Shown here in pieces: positions 43,763 to 52,470 of a stretch of 64,000 bases of DNA. Source of the stretch: Mucilaginibacter conchicola. GTDB lineage: Bacteria > Bacteroidota > Bacteroidia > Sphingobacteriales > Sphingobacteriaceae. The DNA lies in assembly GCF_003432115.1 (NCBI RefSeq), contig NZ_QWDC01000002.1, forward strand, positions 496,001 through 560,000, written 5' to 3'. Positions within the stretch are counted from its first letter, which is position 1. Every line of letters begins with the position of its first letter. The translations under genes were made by a program, and so were the position numbers. The notes beneath the pieces are model-generated. The model did no database searches. It was not told the origin of the DNA and saw only the letters and a program-made list of their open reading frames with translations.

Positions 43763-45666
43763 TGCGCGGCCAGTACCGCCGGTTTCTGCGGGTTTAGTTT
43801 ACTGTTTATCCAATTGATGTTGTATTTATCAATGGCGGTTAATGAGTCTTCTACCGAAACGTTTTTATCCTTCTCATTCACGTAATACCTGTCATCAAAT
43901 ATCTTATCCCATCTTTGGTTTTTAAACTTGTAATGGTATGATGCATATATCTCGTTCTTCATATACTGCAGCATTTCCGGCGTTAAATGGTCTAAAGTTT
44001 TTTGCTTCAGTTTTTCATCATACTGCCCGTTGGTTATACTGTAACATCCCGCCAGGTAAGAATCGTCCAGTTTTACAAACTGCGTGGGGAACAATCTCGA
44101 ACTTTCTTTTGCCACCAGCTTGCCACCCTTAAGCTCTAAATAATGATAATAAGGCCCCTCATCCAGGTAGGTGTCTTTAGCATACATTTCTGCAAAAAGG
44201 GTTGAAGTTGTTTTAAACTCAAAAAGCGTATCGTTAATAGCCTTAACAAAGTTTTCCCGGCAAATGCCATCTACCGGTGCGCCGCCCTCTCCGTTACCGT
44301 GATAGCTGCTGGCATCAAAACCCAGGATGCGGTTCTGTTTCTTATCAACAAGCAGCATTGCTCTGTTTTCATATAAACCACCCCTGCCGCCAAGGTAATC
44401 TTCCAATACAGAATAAAATGCCGTTGTAAACCAATTGTCCTCGCTTTTTTGTTCTCCGCTAAATTTAACTTCCACATAGCCATAGCCCTCTCCATCGCCT
44501 TCCATATCAGCACCAGGGTGACGAAGTTTATCAGGCAGGTCTAAAAATTTGGGCATCATGTGCCACTCTGCCAAATACGATGGCGATATGATCAGTGATG
44601 TAAATTGAACCCGGCTATTGTACTCTAATAACTTGTCAGAAGTTTTTTCATCAACCTTATATGAATCACCATAATGTTTGATCTTAGGTAAGATATCAGC
44701 TATCTTAAAATCAGCTATGGGTTCGCCTGTGGTGAGATCTTTTTTAAGATAAGAATAGTCGGCCCCGTTTTTAAGGAGCGCTATATTATCATCATCATTC
44801 AGCGGTAATATCTGCTCGTAGTTTACGGGCACTATCAGCTTACCTTCGGTACTATAAAAACCTTTCTTATCGCCTTTTTCTACCTCGATAAGCCCATCTA
44901 TAGTGCCGCCTATATTGTGGATCAGATCGTACTCAACAGGTATCACTTCTTTCAGATCAGCGTTAACCAAGCCCATCTTATACTCCGGCTTTGCGCGTTC
45001 TGCATCAGTAGGCCAATATAAACTCTCAGGCAGCTTTCCTTTAGTAACATAAAACCATGGTTTGTTATTGATCTGCTGAAACCATAAGATACTATCGTAA
45101 CGCGATTTAAGGCTCTCTGCTATTTTGAATGCAGCCAGCGTTTGCGGGCTAAATAACTTCTCTTCGGGTACGGTAAGGTTAATAATGTTGTTCTGAAAAG
45201 CGGTATAGGTAGCCGCCAGCTTAGCCGCATCAACCTTAAATATTTTGAATTGCTGCGGGCCGGTTTTATGCAGCGTGAAAGTTAATGTGGTAGTACTCTC
45301 CGGAATGTCTTTATAATTAAGATGCACAACGCTGAAAACCTCAGCTAACTCGGGGTTGCTAAAGTTTATCTCGCTGTCTTCGGTATTCAGGTCGAGTTTA
45401 AATAAAGGTTTTGCGTTTGTGCCGAGACCGGTTTTGTTGCTTAATACATTCACCAGGCCGTTAACTGTTTTTTTGTCGATACTTTCATCAAAAAAGGTAG
45501 CGGCAAGTTTGGTATCCTGTAATTGCAGTGCGCCGTTAAACTGGTTAAGGAAGGCCATAACCTCGGCTTTCTCGGGGTTGGCTAAGCGCTTTGAACGCAC
45601 AAACAAAAAAACGGCTATAAATGCAATAATACATGCGCCGATAATGATGACAGGTTTGGTTTTCAT
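43759..45666 (-). CDS. Membrane-anchored WG-repeat-like protein
   Basis: A 635-residue protein with one N-terminal transmembrane segment (PVIIIGACIIAFIAVFLFV). Two WG-type repeats are visible: GLVNADLKEVIPVEYDLI near residue 235 and KKGFYSTEGKLIVPVNYEQI near residue 270. The region after residue 380 is rich in Gly, Asp and aromatic residues (GEGYGYVEVKFSG, GRGGLYENRAMLLVD). The bulk is periplasmic. It is coupled with the DUF2306 gene by an ATGA overlap. WG repeats are often found in proteins of unknown envelope function in Bacteroidota; no enzyme is recognised. Confidence 0.75.
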   Translation of the reverse strand: MKTKPVIIIGACIIAFIAVFLFVRSKRLANPEKAEVMAFLNQFNGALQLQDTKLAATFFDESIDKKTVNGLVNVLSNKTGLGTNAKPLFKLDLNTEDSEINFSNPELAEVFSVVHLNYKDIPESTTTLTFTLHKTGPQQFKIFKVDAAKLAATYTAFQNNIINLTVPEEKLFSPQTLAAFKIAESLKSRYDSILWFQQINNKPWFYVTKGKLPESLYWPTDAERAKPEYKMGLVNADLKEVIPVEYDLIHNIGGTIDGLIEVEKGDKKGFYSTEGKLIVPVNYEQILPLNDDDNIALLKNGADYSYLKKDLTTGEPIADFKIADILPKIKHYGDSYKVDEKTSDKLLEYNSRVQFTSLIISPSYLAEWHMMPKFLDLPDKLRHPGADMEGDGEGYGYVEVKFSGEQKSEDNWFTTAFYSVLEDYLGGRGGLYENRAMLLVDKKQNRILGFDASSYHGNGEGGAPVDGICRENFVKAINDTLFEFKTTSTLFAEMYAKDTYLDEGPYYHYLELKGGKLVAKESSRLFPTQFVKLDDSYLAGCYSITNGQYDEKLKQKTLDHLTPEMLQYMKNEIYASYHYKFKNQRWDKIFDDRYYVNEKDKNVSVEDSLTAIDKYNINWINSKLNPQKPAVLAAQ

Positions 45667-45790
45667 GTATCAATTATAAACAAACAAATTGATTTATAAA
45701 AGCGTTTCAAAGCCCCGCAAACCGCATTATTTACACGCCTTTTGGATGGAGTTGTGTATATAACACACTTACATACAAGCCTTTAAAAAC

Positions 45791-45814
45791 ATAGAAAAAA
45801 CCTATATCCTATAG
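45791..45814. promoter_or_regulatory. Possible OxyR-like half site upstream of ahpC
   Basis: ATAG at 45791 is followed after seven bases by CTAT (45802-45805), the spacing of an OxyR half site, then ATAG at 45811. The next spacing is 5 instead of 7 and the fourth tetrad is degenerate, so this is a partial match to ATAG-N7-CTAT-N7-ATAG-N7-CTAT. It lies some 35 bases upstream of the -7 box. Confidence 0.35.
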
Positions 45815-45848
45815 AAACTAAAGATGGGCTTTGAGGCTCTCAAAACCG

Positions 45849-45856
45849 TATCTTTG
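45849..45856 (+). promoter_or_regulatory. -7 box (TATCTTTG) of the peroxiredoxin gene
   Basis: Exact TAnnTTTG match, 28 bases before the ATG at 45885. A TTTG at 45830-45833 is 15 bases upstream, short of the usual spacing, so the -33 element is uncertain. The in-frame start at 45831 would lie upstream of this promoter. Confidence 0.6.
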
Positions 45857-45884
45857 TTGCATAAATTTTAAAAATACATCCGTT

Positions 45885-46430
45885 ATGTTAACAATAGGAC
45901 AAAAATTCCCTGCTTTTAGTAAAACTGCCGTTGTTTCTTTAGAAAAAGGTAAAGAGTTTGAAACTTTAACTTCAGACTACCTTACTAACGAAGATAACGT
46001 TTGGACCGTAATGTTCTGGTGGCCAAAAGATTTCACTTTTGTATGCCCTACCGAGATTGCTGAGTTCAACAAAAACTTTGGCGAGTTCCGTGACCGCGAA
46101 ACCCGTTTGATCGGCGCTTCTACTGACAGCGAATTTGTTCACGCTGCATGGAGAACTCACCACGATGACCTGCGCGACCTTAAATTCCCGATGCTTGCTG
46201 ATACTTCAAAATCATTAGCAGAAGAGCTGGGTATTTTAGAGCCAAACGAGAAAATTGCTTACCGTGCTACTTTCATCATCGACCCACAAGGTATCATCCG
46301 TTGGGTATCAGTTAACGACCTGAGCGTTGGCCGTAACGTTAAAGAAGTATTACGTGTATTAGATGGTTTACAAACTGATGAGCTTTGCCCTTGTAACTGG
46401 GAAAAAGGCCAGGAAACTTTAACTGCATAA
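45885..46430 (+). CDS. ahpC: Peroxiredoxin (AhpC/Prx1 family)
   Basis: A thiol peroxidase of 181 residues reducing H2O2 and organic peroxides. The peroxidatic Cys is in FWWPKDFTFVCPTEIAEFNK (DFTFVCPTE, near residue 50) and a C-terminal CPC in ELCPCNWEKGQ provides the resolving Cys, as in AhpC/Prx1. The start at 45885 (MLTIGQKFPAFS) gives the family N terminus; the upstream in-frame start lies before the promoter. Codon use is biased to GTT, GCT and CGT, as expected for a well-expressed gene. The ahpD-like gene follows after 107 bases that contain a repeat. Cytosolic. Confidence 0.94.
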   Translation: MLTIGQKFPAFSKTAVVSLEKGKEFETLTSDYLTNEDNVWTVMFWWPKDFTFVCPTEIAEFNKNFGEFRDRETRLIGASTDSEFVHAAWRTHHDDLRDLKFPMLADTSKSLAEELGILEPNEKIAYRATFIIDPQGIIRWVSVNDLSVGRNVKEVLRVLDGLQTDELCPCNWEKGQETLTA

Positions 46431-46453
46431 TTATTTAATCTTATAATTATTTG

Positions 46454-46523
46454 ATGTGCAAATTTCAGATGTGCAGATGTGCAAATTAGTATCATCTGCA
46501 CATTTGGAATTTGCACATTTTTA
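46454..46523. repeat. Word-like repeat of TGTGCAAAT units, copy 2
   Basis: Reads TGTGCAAATTTCAGATGTGC, then AGATGTGCAAATTAG, then the complementary TCTGCACATTTGGAATTTGC. It is nearly the same word string as at 8961-9075, 37 kb away, and lies between ahpC and the ahpD-like gene. Confidence 0.65.
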
Positions 46524-46537
46524 TATCTATACTTCCC

Positions 46538-47122
46538 ATGAGCGAAAGCACCGAATTGATACAAGAGATATTAGGTACTATAGGCCAGCCGGCAGATTAC
46601 CGTACCGATGCCCTGCAACTTTTAGAAACAGGCGAAAGCCGCTACCTGCGCGATTTTAAACTGAACTTTACCAGCGTACTTACTTCAGAGCACATCAGCG
46701 CTAAAGAGTGTGCCCTGCTGGCGCTGAGCACCGCGGTAAACAACCAAAACAAACCGCTTATAGAATATTATACCACCGTTGCCAAGCAAAACGAAGCTAC
46801 TGATGCCGATGTTGCCGAAGCTGTTGGTTGCGCATCGTTACTGGCATCAAACAACATATTTTACCGTTTTAGGCATTTTACGCAGAAAGAGAAATACACC
46901 CAGATCCCGGCGCGTATCCGTATGCAGTTAATGATGAAACCTGTTACCGGTAAAGAGTTTTTTGAACTGATGAGCCTGGCTATATCTGCAGTTAACGGCT
47001 GTGAGATGTGTGTGAACGCGCACGAAGATTCGCTGATAAAATTAGGCACTACTGAGGAGCGCATTTTTGACGCCGTAAGAATAGCGTCATTGGTTACCGC
47101 TACCGGTAAAATTATTTTCTAA
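46538..47122 (+). CDS. Carboxymuconolactone decarboxylase family protein (AhpD-like)
   Basis: A 194-residue helical protein with the AhpD redox motif in GCEMCVNAHEDSLIKLG (CxxC and downstream His, near residue 150), which supports thiol-disulfide exchange, as in alkyl hydroperoxide reductase partner AhpD. The start at 46538 (MSESTELIQEIL) avoids nine residues that would be encoded by the upstream word repeat. It follows ahpC on the same strand and no AhpF gene is near, so this protein probably recycles AhpC; that pairing is inference from context and family. Terminator at 47310. Confidence 0.9.
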   Translation: MSESTELIQEILGTIGQPADYRTDALQLLETGESRYLRDFKLNFTSVLTSEHISAKECALLALSTAVNNQNKPLIEYYTTVAKQNEATDADVAEAVGCASLLASNNIFYRFRHFTQKEKYTQIPARIRMQLMMKPVTGKEFFELMSLAISAVNGCEMCVNAHEDSLIKLGTTEERIFDAVRIASLVTATGKIIF

Positions 47123-47224
47123 TCAACGGTTAAAAAGGCCTGTGTGCAAAAATAATAATCCTGTTTAATTTGGCTTTGTTAATTAAAAAGGCTTAATTTT
47201 AAGGCTTAAAGATAGTAATCTCCC

Positions 47225-47248
47225 AATGTTGTGCTGTTTTACAACATT
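47225..47248 (+). other. Hairpin AATGTTGT/ACAACATT after the ahpD-like gene
   Basis: An 8-bp stem with an 8-nt loop in the 224-base gap between the ahpD-like gene and the efflux operon. No T tract follows. Nothing else is seen in the gap besides the terminator at 47310. Confidence 0.4.
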
Positions 47249-47309
47249 ACTGTGTATAGGCAGCGTGGCGAAGGGTTAATACAGAATTTAATTGTTGATT
47301 TTTTGGAAG

Positions 47310-47348
47310 AAGCCGTTCTGTTGAAATAACAGAACGGCTTTGTTTTTT
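47310..47348 (+). terminator. Terminator between the ahpD-like gene and the convergent efflux operon
   Basis: A 13-bp stem AAGCCGTTCTGTT / AACAGAACGGCTT with a 5-nt loop and six T. The T run overlaps the EmrB stop codon (47347-47349). Confidence 0.92.
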
Positions 47349-48888
47349 AGTGGGCATCTGCCACCGCTTTCAATTTCTTAAACGGCTGCAGGTATAATAA
47401 CGGGATAGAGAACAGCATGATCAGTCCTGATACCCAGTAAGCATCATCATACGTAAGCAACATGGTTTGCCTTATTACCGTACCTTCGATGGCTGCATAA
47501 GCCATGTGCGTAGCATCAAGCATCGATTTACCTTTTGCCATAAATCCATGCATCAATAGGTTAAAACGCTCGGTAAATGCCGGGTTGTAAGGGTTAATGT
47601 TAGTGATCAGGTTCGAGCGGTGTAAGCCCTGGCGTACGTGTATCAACGTAGTTAAAGCCGCAATACCGAATGATCCACCTAACTGCCTCATCATGTTGTT
47701 CAAACCAGATCCCTGGCCAATTTCGGGGCCTTTAAGATCGGCCATTGCAAGGGTAGTTAATGGTACGAATAACAGGGCCATACCTACACCACGAATCAGC
47801 AATGGTATCAATACATCTTTCTCGCCTGTTGCCAGGGTTGAGTTGCTCAGCATCCAGGTAAATACAAAGAACAAGAACATACCCAATGTTGCCATAAACT
47901 GCGCCGGGATACCTTTGTTAAGCATTTTACCGATGAAAGGCATCATGGCAATGGTACACAAACCACCAGGGAACAACAGCTCGCCGGTTTGTTGTGCGTT
48001 AAAGCCCAAAAGGTTCTGACAGAACACCGGGAACACGAATACCGAACCATACAAACCAAATCCGAGTATAAAGGATGTAAACATCCCCACGGCAAAACTT
48101 CGATGCCGCATAATACTGAAGTTCACTATCGGGTGATCTGTACTCAGCTCTCGCCATATAAACAGGATGAAACCCAGTACCGCTGCAACAGTTAATACAA
48201 TAATGTACGTTTTAGCAAACCAGTCTTCAGACTCACCTTTTTCAAGGATGGTTTGTAAACTACCAACCGCAACTGCCAGCAGGATAATACCCCACCAGTC
48301 GATGGGCTTCTTGGCTTCCTTGGGCGTCTCATTTATATAAGTGAACGTAAGGAATGCCGCCAATGCACCAACAGGTAAGTTTACGTAGAAGATCCACGGC
48401 CATGAGTAATTCTCAGTTATCCAGCCACCAATGGTTGGGCCTACTGTTGGGCCTACCACCGCACCTAAACCGAAAAGTGCAGTAGCGGTACCTATTTGCT
48501 CGCGTGGCCAGGTTTCAATCAGGATGGTTTGGCCGGTTGAGATCAAACCACCGCCGGCAATACCCTGCAGGATACGGAAGATAACCAGTTCGTTAAGCGT
48601 AGTTGCGTTACCACAAAGGAACGAGGCTATTGTAAATACGATAATGGATGTAAGGAAGTAATTTTTACGGCCGAAACGCCCGCCTAACCAGCCCGACATG
48701 GGCAGGATGATAACGTTTGCAACGGCATAACCGGTAACCACCCATGCAATATCCTCAAGGGTTGCACCAAGGTTACCTTGTATGTGTGGTATAGCTACGT
48801 TTACAATGGTCGTGTCAATCAGCTCCAGGAGCGATGCCATGATCACCGTAATGGTAATTATCCACTTTTTAAAGCCAGTTTCAGCCAT
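47347..48888 (-). CDS. DHA2-type MFS drug exporter (EmrB-like)
   Basis: A 513-residue, 14-helix inner-membrane exporter. It opens WIITITVIMASLLELIDTTI with the DHA2 helix-1 motif, has the post-helix-2 loop GWLGGRFGRKNYF and helix-5 GLGAVVGPTVGPTIGGWI (motif C, antiporter). It is the terminal gene of the unit TetR - TolC - HlyD - EmrB; the HlyD stop is 4 bases before its start. With the periplasmic adaptor and outer-membrane channel encoded alongside, it should form a tripartite pump moving hydrophobic toxins out of the cell. The substrate is unknown. Confidence 0.95.
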   Translation of the reverse strand: MAETGFKKWIITITVIMASLLELIDTTIVNVAIPHIQGNLGATLEDIAWVVTGYAVANVIILPMSGWLGGRFGRKNYFLTSIIVFTIASFLCGNATTLNELVIFRILQGIAGGGLISTGQTILIETWPREQIGTATALFGLGAVVGPTVGPTIGGWITENYSWPWIFYVNLPVGALAAFLTFTYINETPKEAKKPIDWWGIILLAVAVGSLQTILEKGESEDWFAKTYIIVLTVAAVLGFILFIWRELSTDHPIVNFSIMRHRSFAVGMFTSFILGFGLYGSVFVFPVFCQNLLGFNAQQTGELLFPGGLCTIAMMPFIGKMLNKGIPAQFMATLGMFLFFVFTWMLSNSTLATGEKDVLIPLLIRGVGMALLFVPLTTLAMADLKGPEIGQGSGLNNMMRQLGGSFGIAALTTLIHVRQGLHRSNLITNINPYNPAFTERFNLLMHGFMAKGKSMLDATHMAYAAIEGTVIRQTMLLTYDDAYWVSGLIMLFSIPLLYLQPFKKLKAVADAH

Positions 48889-48892
48889 TTTA

Positions 48893-49945
48893 TTAGTCTT
48901 TTGTAATTACAGAAACGTCTACGCTCATACCAGGGCGCAGTTTAGCGATATCCTCTTTGCTACCACTCAGTTTGATCTTAACCGGAACGCGTTGTACCAC
49001 TTTCACGAAGTTACCTGTAGCGTTATCCGGTGGCAACAATGAGAATTTAGCACCTGTTGCAGGCGAGAAGTTGTACACCTGGCCTTCAATTTTCAGGTCA
49101 GGGTAAGCATCAACTTTAACATCTACTTTTTGGCCGTTGCGGATATTCTCTAATTGCGTTTCTTTAAAGTTTGCAGTAATATATAAGCTGTTATCGTTAA
49201 CAATTGAGAACAGTGTTTGACCTGCCTGTACTAACTGACCAACTTGTACATTCTTTTTAGCCGCTAAACCGGTAGCAGGCGATTTAATGTTAGTGTATGA
49301 TAATTGCAGTTTAGCAAAATCAACCTCAGCCTGGCGGCCGGTTGCACTGGTATTGGTAACTTTTAACTGGCTGCGGGTTGTACCAACTTGTTCTTGTGCA
49401 GCTTTGTATTGGTCAAGAGATGCCTGGTAGTTTGCTTGCGCAACATCTAAGTCGGCTTTAGCCTGGTCAAATTGCTGGCGTGTTACAGAACCATCTTTCA
49501 CCAGGTTAGCATAACGGTCGTAATCTTTACGTACTTTATCTAAACGGGCTTTAGCTGATGCAACTTCTGCCTTAGCACTTGATGAGTTAGCAGCAGTAGC
49601 ATAGATCTGTGACTGGCCTACGTTGATACCGGCACTTGCACCTGCACTTGCAGCAGCGGCCTGCTCAACTTTTACTTTGTAATCGCGGTCGTCGATTTTA
49701 ACCAGTAGTTGGTCTTTGTTAACGTGGGTGTTTTCTTCAAATAAGATAGAATCAACGTAACCACCAACGCGTGCCACAACAGGGCTAATGTCGCCGTCAA
49801 TCTGGGCGTCGTCGGTATCAACGTGTTTGCTGAAGTATATATATTCTTTTACACCAAAAATAGCACCGCCAATAAGTATAACACCTAATATAATAGGGAG
49901 AACTTTGTTCGGTTTCTTTTTAGTTTCGGTTTCCTGAGTTGCCAT
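48893..49945 (-). CDS. HlyD/EmrA family periplasmic adaptor
   Basis: A 350-residue membrane fusion protein. One N-terminal transmembrane helix (VLPIILGVILIGGAIFGV) is followed by a biotinyl-lipoyl half motif VDTDDAQIDGDISPVVARV, a long alpha-hairpin (residues about 100-200, Ala/Lys/Gln-rich coiled coil), the second lipoyl half TNIKSPATGLAAKKNVQVG and a beta-barrel with FKETQLENIRNGQKVDVKVD. This is the EmrA layout. It bridges the EmrB exporter and the TolC channel. It lies 12 bases after the TolC gene and 4 before the EmrB gene. Confidence 0.95.
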   Translation of the reverse strand: MATQETETKKKPNKVLPIILGVILIGGAIFGVKEYIYFSKHVDTDDAQIDGDISPVVARVGGYVDSILFEENTHVNKDQLLVKIDDRDYKVKVEQAAAASAGASAGINVGQSQIYATAANSSSAKAEVASAKARLDKVRKDYDRYANLVKDGSVTRQQFDQAKADLDVAQANYQASLDQYKAAQEQVGTTRSQLKVTNTSATGRQAEVDFAKLQLSYTNIKSPATGLAAKKNVQVGQLVQAGQTLFSIVNDNSLYITANFKETQLENIRNGQKVDVKVDAYPDLKIEGQVYNFSPATGAKFSLLPPDNATGNFVKVVQRVPVKIKLSGSKEDIAKLRPGMSVDVSVITKD

Positions 49946-49957
49946 TGTGTTTGAGTA

Positions 49958-51316
49958 TTATTTGTTAAGTTTTCCTGTTGATTTTAATAATGTGTAGTAA
50001 GCAAGGCCTGCGTCGGCTTTTGCCAGTTCCAGGTTAATTTCTGCCTGGTACAGTAAGGTTTGTGCATCAGCACGGTCTATTGATGATGATATGTTGCTGC
50101 GGTATTTATTTTCCAGGATACGGTTGTTTTCCTGAGCCTGGTTTATTGATGTTTGCAGCAGGTTTATCTTTTCAACAGCGGTTTTGTAGGTCTGGTAATT
50201 TTCGTTTACCTCTTTGCGGATGTTATCCGTTTCGATGCCTTTGTTAATGGTCACCTCTTCGCGCTCTAATTGAGCTTGTTTCACTTTGTTCTTGTTTGTC
50301 CAAAGTGCGCCAAAGTCCCAACCCAAGGTTAAACCTAATGATATAGGGGTAATGTAGTTACCGCTTTTAGGGATAGGATTGCTTGAGATACCAACGTAGT
50401 AAGCACTACCCGATGCCGATAAACTTGGCGACAAATTAGCTTTGATGCTTTTTACATTGTAATCGGCAACTTTTGCACGTACATCAGACTGGCGTAACTC
50501 CGGGCGGTTGATCATCGCGCTATCCAGGTAATTTGAAAGCGGTGCGATATCCTTGGCGGAATTATCTATCTGAGCAATGCTCAACTCGGTACCTTCAGGC
50601 AAGCCTAAAAGGATATCCATGTTATAGTTGATGATCTTGCGATTACTCTCCAGGTCGATACCGTTCAGCTCGATGTTTGAGCGTTGTAGCTGGAAACGTA
50701 ATACATCATTCTTAGTAACTAAGCCCTGATCGAAAAAGCGTTGCGCTTGTTTGATCTGGCCATCAATAGTAGCTAAGTTTTGGTCAACTACCTTTTTGCT
50801 TTGCAACACTTTGTAAAGGTTGTAGTAAGCATTAATAACGGCGTAAGCTATCTGGTCTTTATCGTTATCGGCATCCAAACGGGCTACTTCGGTAAGTAAC
50901 TCGGTGCTTTTTTGTGCGTAACGCAGTTTACCGCCTGCCCATATAGTTTGGTTAAGCGATAAAGTACCTAACCATGCATTGGCGCTGGTTGGCAGACTGA
51001 ATTTTTCTTCGCCAAGGTTTAAAGTGTTGGCAGGAATCTGCGCACGGTTGTAACCAAAGCTGGCTTTACCGGTAGGCAGCGAGCGGTCTTTGGCTTGTTG
51101 GTACTGCGATACTGCCTGGTCAATACGTGATTGCGACAGCTTAAGCACCTTGCTATTGTCGATGCCCAGCTTCAGGGCTTCTTCAAGCGTAATGGCCCTG
51201 TCTTGCGCAAAAGCACTACCGGCAGCAAACGTAGCCAGCATAAGCAAGGCAATACGTCCGGCGGCCTTTAGCGTTTTGCTAAATAAAGGTTTCGGAGATA
51301 TGTTATTTGTTGTCAT
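49958..51316 (-). CDS. TolC family outer-membrane efflux channel
   Basis: A 452-residue protein with a signal peptide (cleavage after GSAFAQ) and two TolC-type repeats of long helices: AITLEEALKLGIDNSKVLKL at the N terminus, the helical hairpin IKQAQRFFDQGLVTKNDVLR, and the C-terminal INKGIETDNIRKEVNENYQT. Short strands such as LGLTLGWDFGALW make the outer-membrane barrel. It starts inside the TetR gene (14-base overlap, 51303-51316), so it is translated in an operon with it. Works with the adjacent HlyD/EmrB proteins. Confidence 0.95.
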   Translation of the reverse strand: MTTNNISPKPLFSKTLKAAGRIALLMLATFAAGSAFAQDRAITLEEALKLGIDNSKVLKLSQSRIDQAVSQYQQAKDRSLPTGKASFGYNRAQIPANTLNLGEEKFSLPTSANAWLGTLSLNQTIWAGGKLRYAQKSTELLTEVARLDADNDKDQIAYAVINAYYNLYKVLQSKKVVDQNLATIDGQIKQAQRFFDQGLVTKNDVLRFQLQRSNIELNGIDLESNRKIINYNMDILLGLPEGTELSIAQIDNSAKDIAPLSNYLDSAMINRPELRQSDVRAKVADYNVKSIKANLSPSLSASGSAYYVGISSNPIPKSGNYITPISLGLTLGWDFGALWTNKNKVKQAQLEREEVTINKGIETDNIRKEVNENYQTYKTAVEKINLLQTSINQAQENNRILENKYRSNISSSIDRADAQTLLYQAEINLELAKADAGLAYYTLLKSTGKLNK

Positions 51317-51947
51317 TTTCGTGGGTTAAATAAGCTTTGAGGAGTGTTTTCATATATTTTTTAAGGCGGGGTTTGATGATCTCTTCCTGTGTCTTCAGAT
51401 CCATCACATCGTGCCCTAATATTGCCGATGATATGTGCGGGGTATTAACAATGTAATTTTTAGTACCGAACATAGTAGCCACCAACAACTCTTTATCTGC
51501 ATCCTTATTAAAGGCGCCGCTTTTAATACCATCTTCAATAATGTCCTGAAAAACATAAACGTTCTTCATCACTATACTGGTGATCTTATCTGTAAGGTCG
51601 GTCTTCTTAGATTTAGAGATCTCGCGGTTAAGCATAATATGGAAGCAATTGTTATTGATCACCTTATCAAGGTAACGGTCAACAAACTGTGCCAGCTTTC
51701 CCCATGCATCAAGATCTTCATCGTTACCTATACCTAACAGGGTAGCCTGGAAAGCAGAGATGCGGCGCTCAAAAATGGCCAGGAACACACCCTCTTTAGA
51801 GCCGAAGTAATAGTTAAGCATAGCCATATTAACACCGGCCTCGCCAGATATCATACGGGTTGATGCACCATCGTAGCCTTGCTCGGCAAAAACACGCTCG
51901 GCAACATCAAGTATGTGGTCTTTTTTATCTACTTTTTCTTTTTCCAT
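51303..51947 (-). CDS. TetR/AcrR family repressor of the efflux operon
   Basis: A 214-residue regulator. The N-terminal HTH is ILDVAERVFAEQGYDGASTR then EAGVNMAMLNYYFGSKEGVF, a standard TetR recognition helix (LNYYFGSKEG). The ligand domain is all-helical and ends with a basic tail. First gene of the efflux operon; it overlaps the TolC gene by 14 bases, so repressor and pump are made together. Two near-identical palindromes upstream (51968-51989 and 52044-52059) are probable binding sites, giving autoregulation relieved by a substrate of the pump. Confidence 0.95.
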   Translation of the reverse strand: MEKEKVDKKDHILDVAERVFAEQGYDGASTRMISGEAGVNMAMLNYYFGSKEGVFLAIFERRISAFQATLLGIGNDEDLDAWGKLAQFVDRYLDKVINNNCFHIMLNREISKSKKTDLTDKITSIVMKNVYVFQDIIEDGIKSGAFNKDADKELLVATMFGTKNYIVNTPHISSAILGHDVMDLKTQEEIIKPRLKKYMKTLLKAYLTHENDNK

Positions 51948-51967
51948 TTTCTTTTGTCCCGCACAAA

Positions 51968-51989
51968 ATTAATCAAGCGATTGATTAAT
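51968..51989. promoter_or_regulatory. Operator 1 of the TetR efflux operon
   Basis: ATTAATCAAGCGATTGATTAAT is a near-perfect 22-bp palindrome (one mismatched base pair), 20 bases upstream of the TetR start. Confidence 0.75.
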
Positions 51990-52043
51990 GTAGTCACACA
52001 ATTGTCATCTGATTATAAGTTATTGATTTACAGAAAGAAAAAA

Positions 52044-52059
52044 TTAATCGATTGATTAA
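52044..52059. promoter_or_regulatory. Operator 2 of the TetR efflux operon
   Basis: TTAATCGATTGATTAA repeats the TTAATC...GATTAA half-sites of operator 1, 76 bases further upstream. Confidence 0.65.
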
Positions 52060-52129
52060 ATTAAGGGTGTGTATGAGTTACACGGAACGATATGTTTTGA
52101 AGCAATTATTGAACCAATTGTTTGTAAAA

Positions 52130-52158
52130 ACGAAAAGCCGCGTCGCGCGGCTTTCGTA
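52130..52158. other. Orphan GC-rich hairpin AGCCGCG/CGCGGCT
   Basis: ACGAAAAGCCGCG - TCG - CGCGGCTTTCGT forms an 11-13 bp stem with one bulge in the 523-base gene-free stretch between the TetR gene and the LmbE gene. It follows no gene closely, so it is a terminator without a gene or a structured element. The rest of that stretch holds the operators, AT-rich DNA and the repeat at 52321. Confidence 0.5.
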
Positions 52159-52320
52159 TCAGAGCTTATTCCAATAACACAACTGATATTCACTATATTA
52201 AAACTTACTTGCACTATAAGTTTGCTATAGTCTTATTATAATAAGGTTTAGACATGCCAAAAGTAAACAGCGGGGTTCATAAAAAACCACGTAAAAACAC
52301 GTGATTTTCATTTTTTTGAG

Positions 52321-52412
52321 AAGCCCCCTCTAAATCTCCCCCGACAGGGGAGACTTAAATCATTCGGCATTTAAAAGCCCCCCTCCTTCGGAGAGGGGTT
52401 TGGGGAGAGGCC
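52321..52412. repeat. CCCCTCT-type inverted repeat upstream of the LmbE gene
   Basis: Left words AAGCCCCCTCTAAATCTCCC and CCGACAGGGGAGACTT, right words AAGCCCCCCTCCTTCGGAGA and GGGGTTTGGGGAGAGGCC. It contains nested hairpins (CCCCTCCTTCGGAGAGGGG). It is distantly like family B but lacks the CTCACCCC ends. Confidence 0.65.
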
Positions 52413-52470
52413 TTACTTATTGACAATTAAGTTATATTTATCCCGCTATCTTTCAGATATATTTGCCAGC

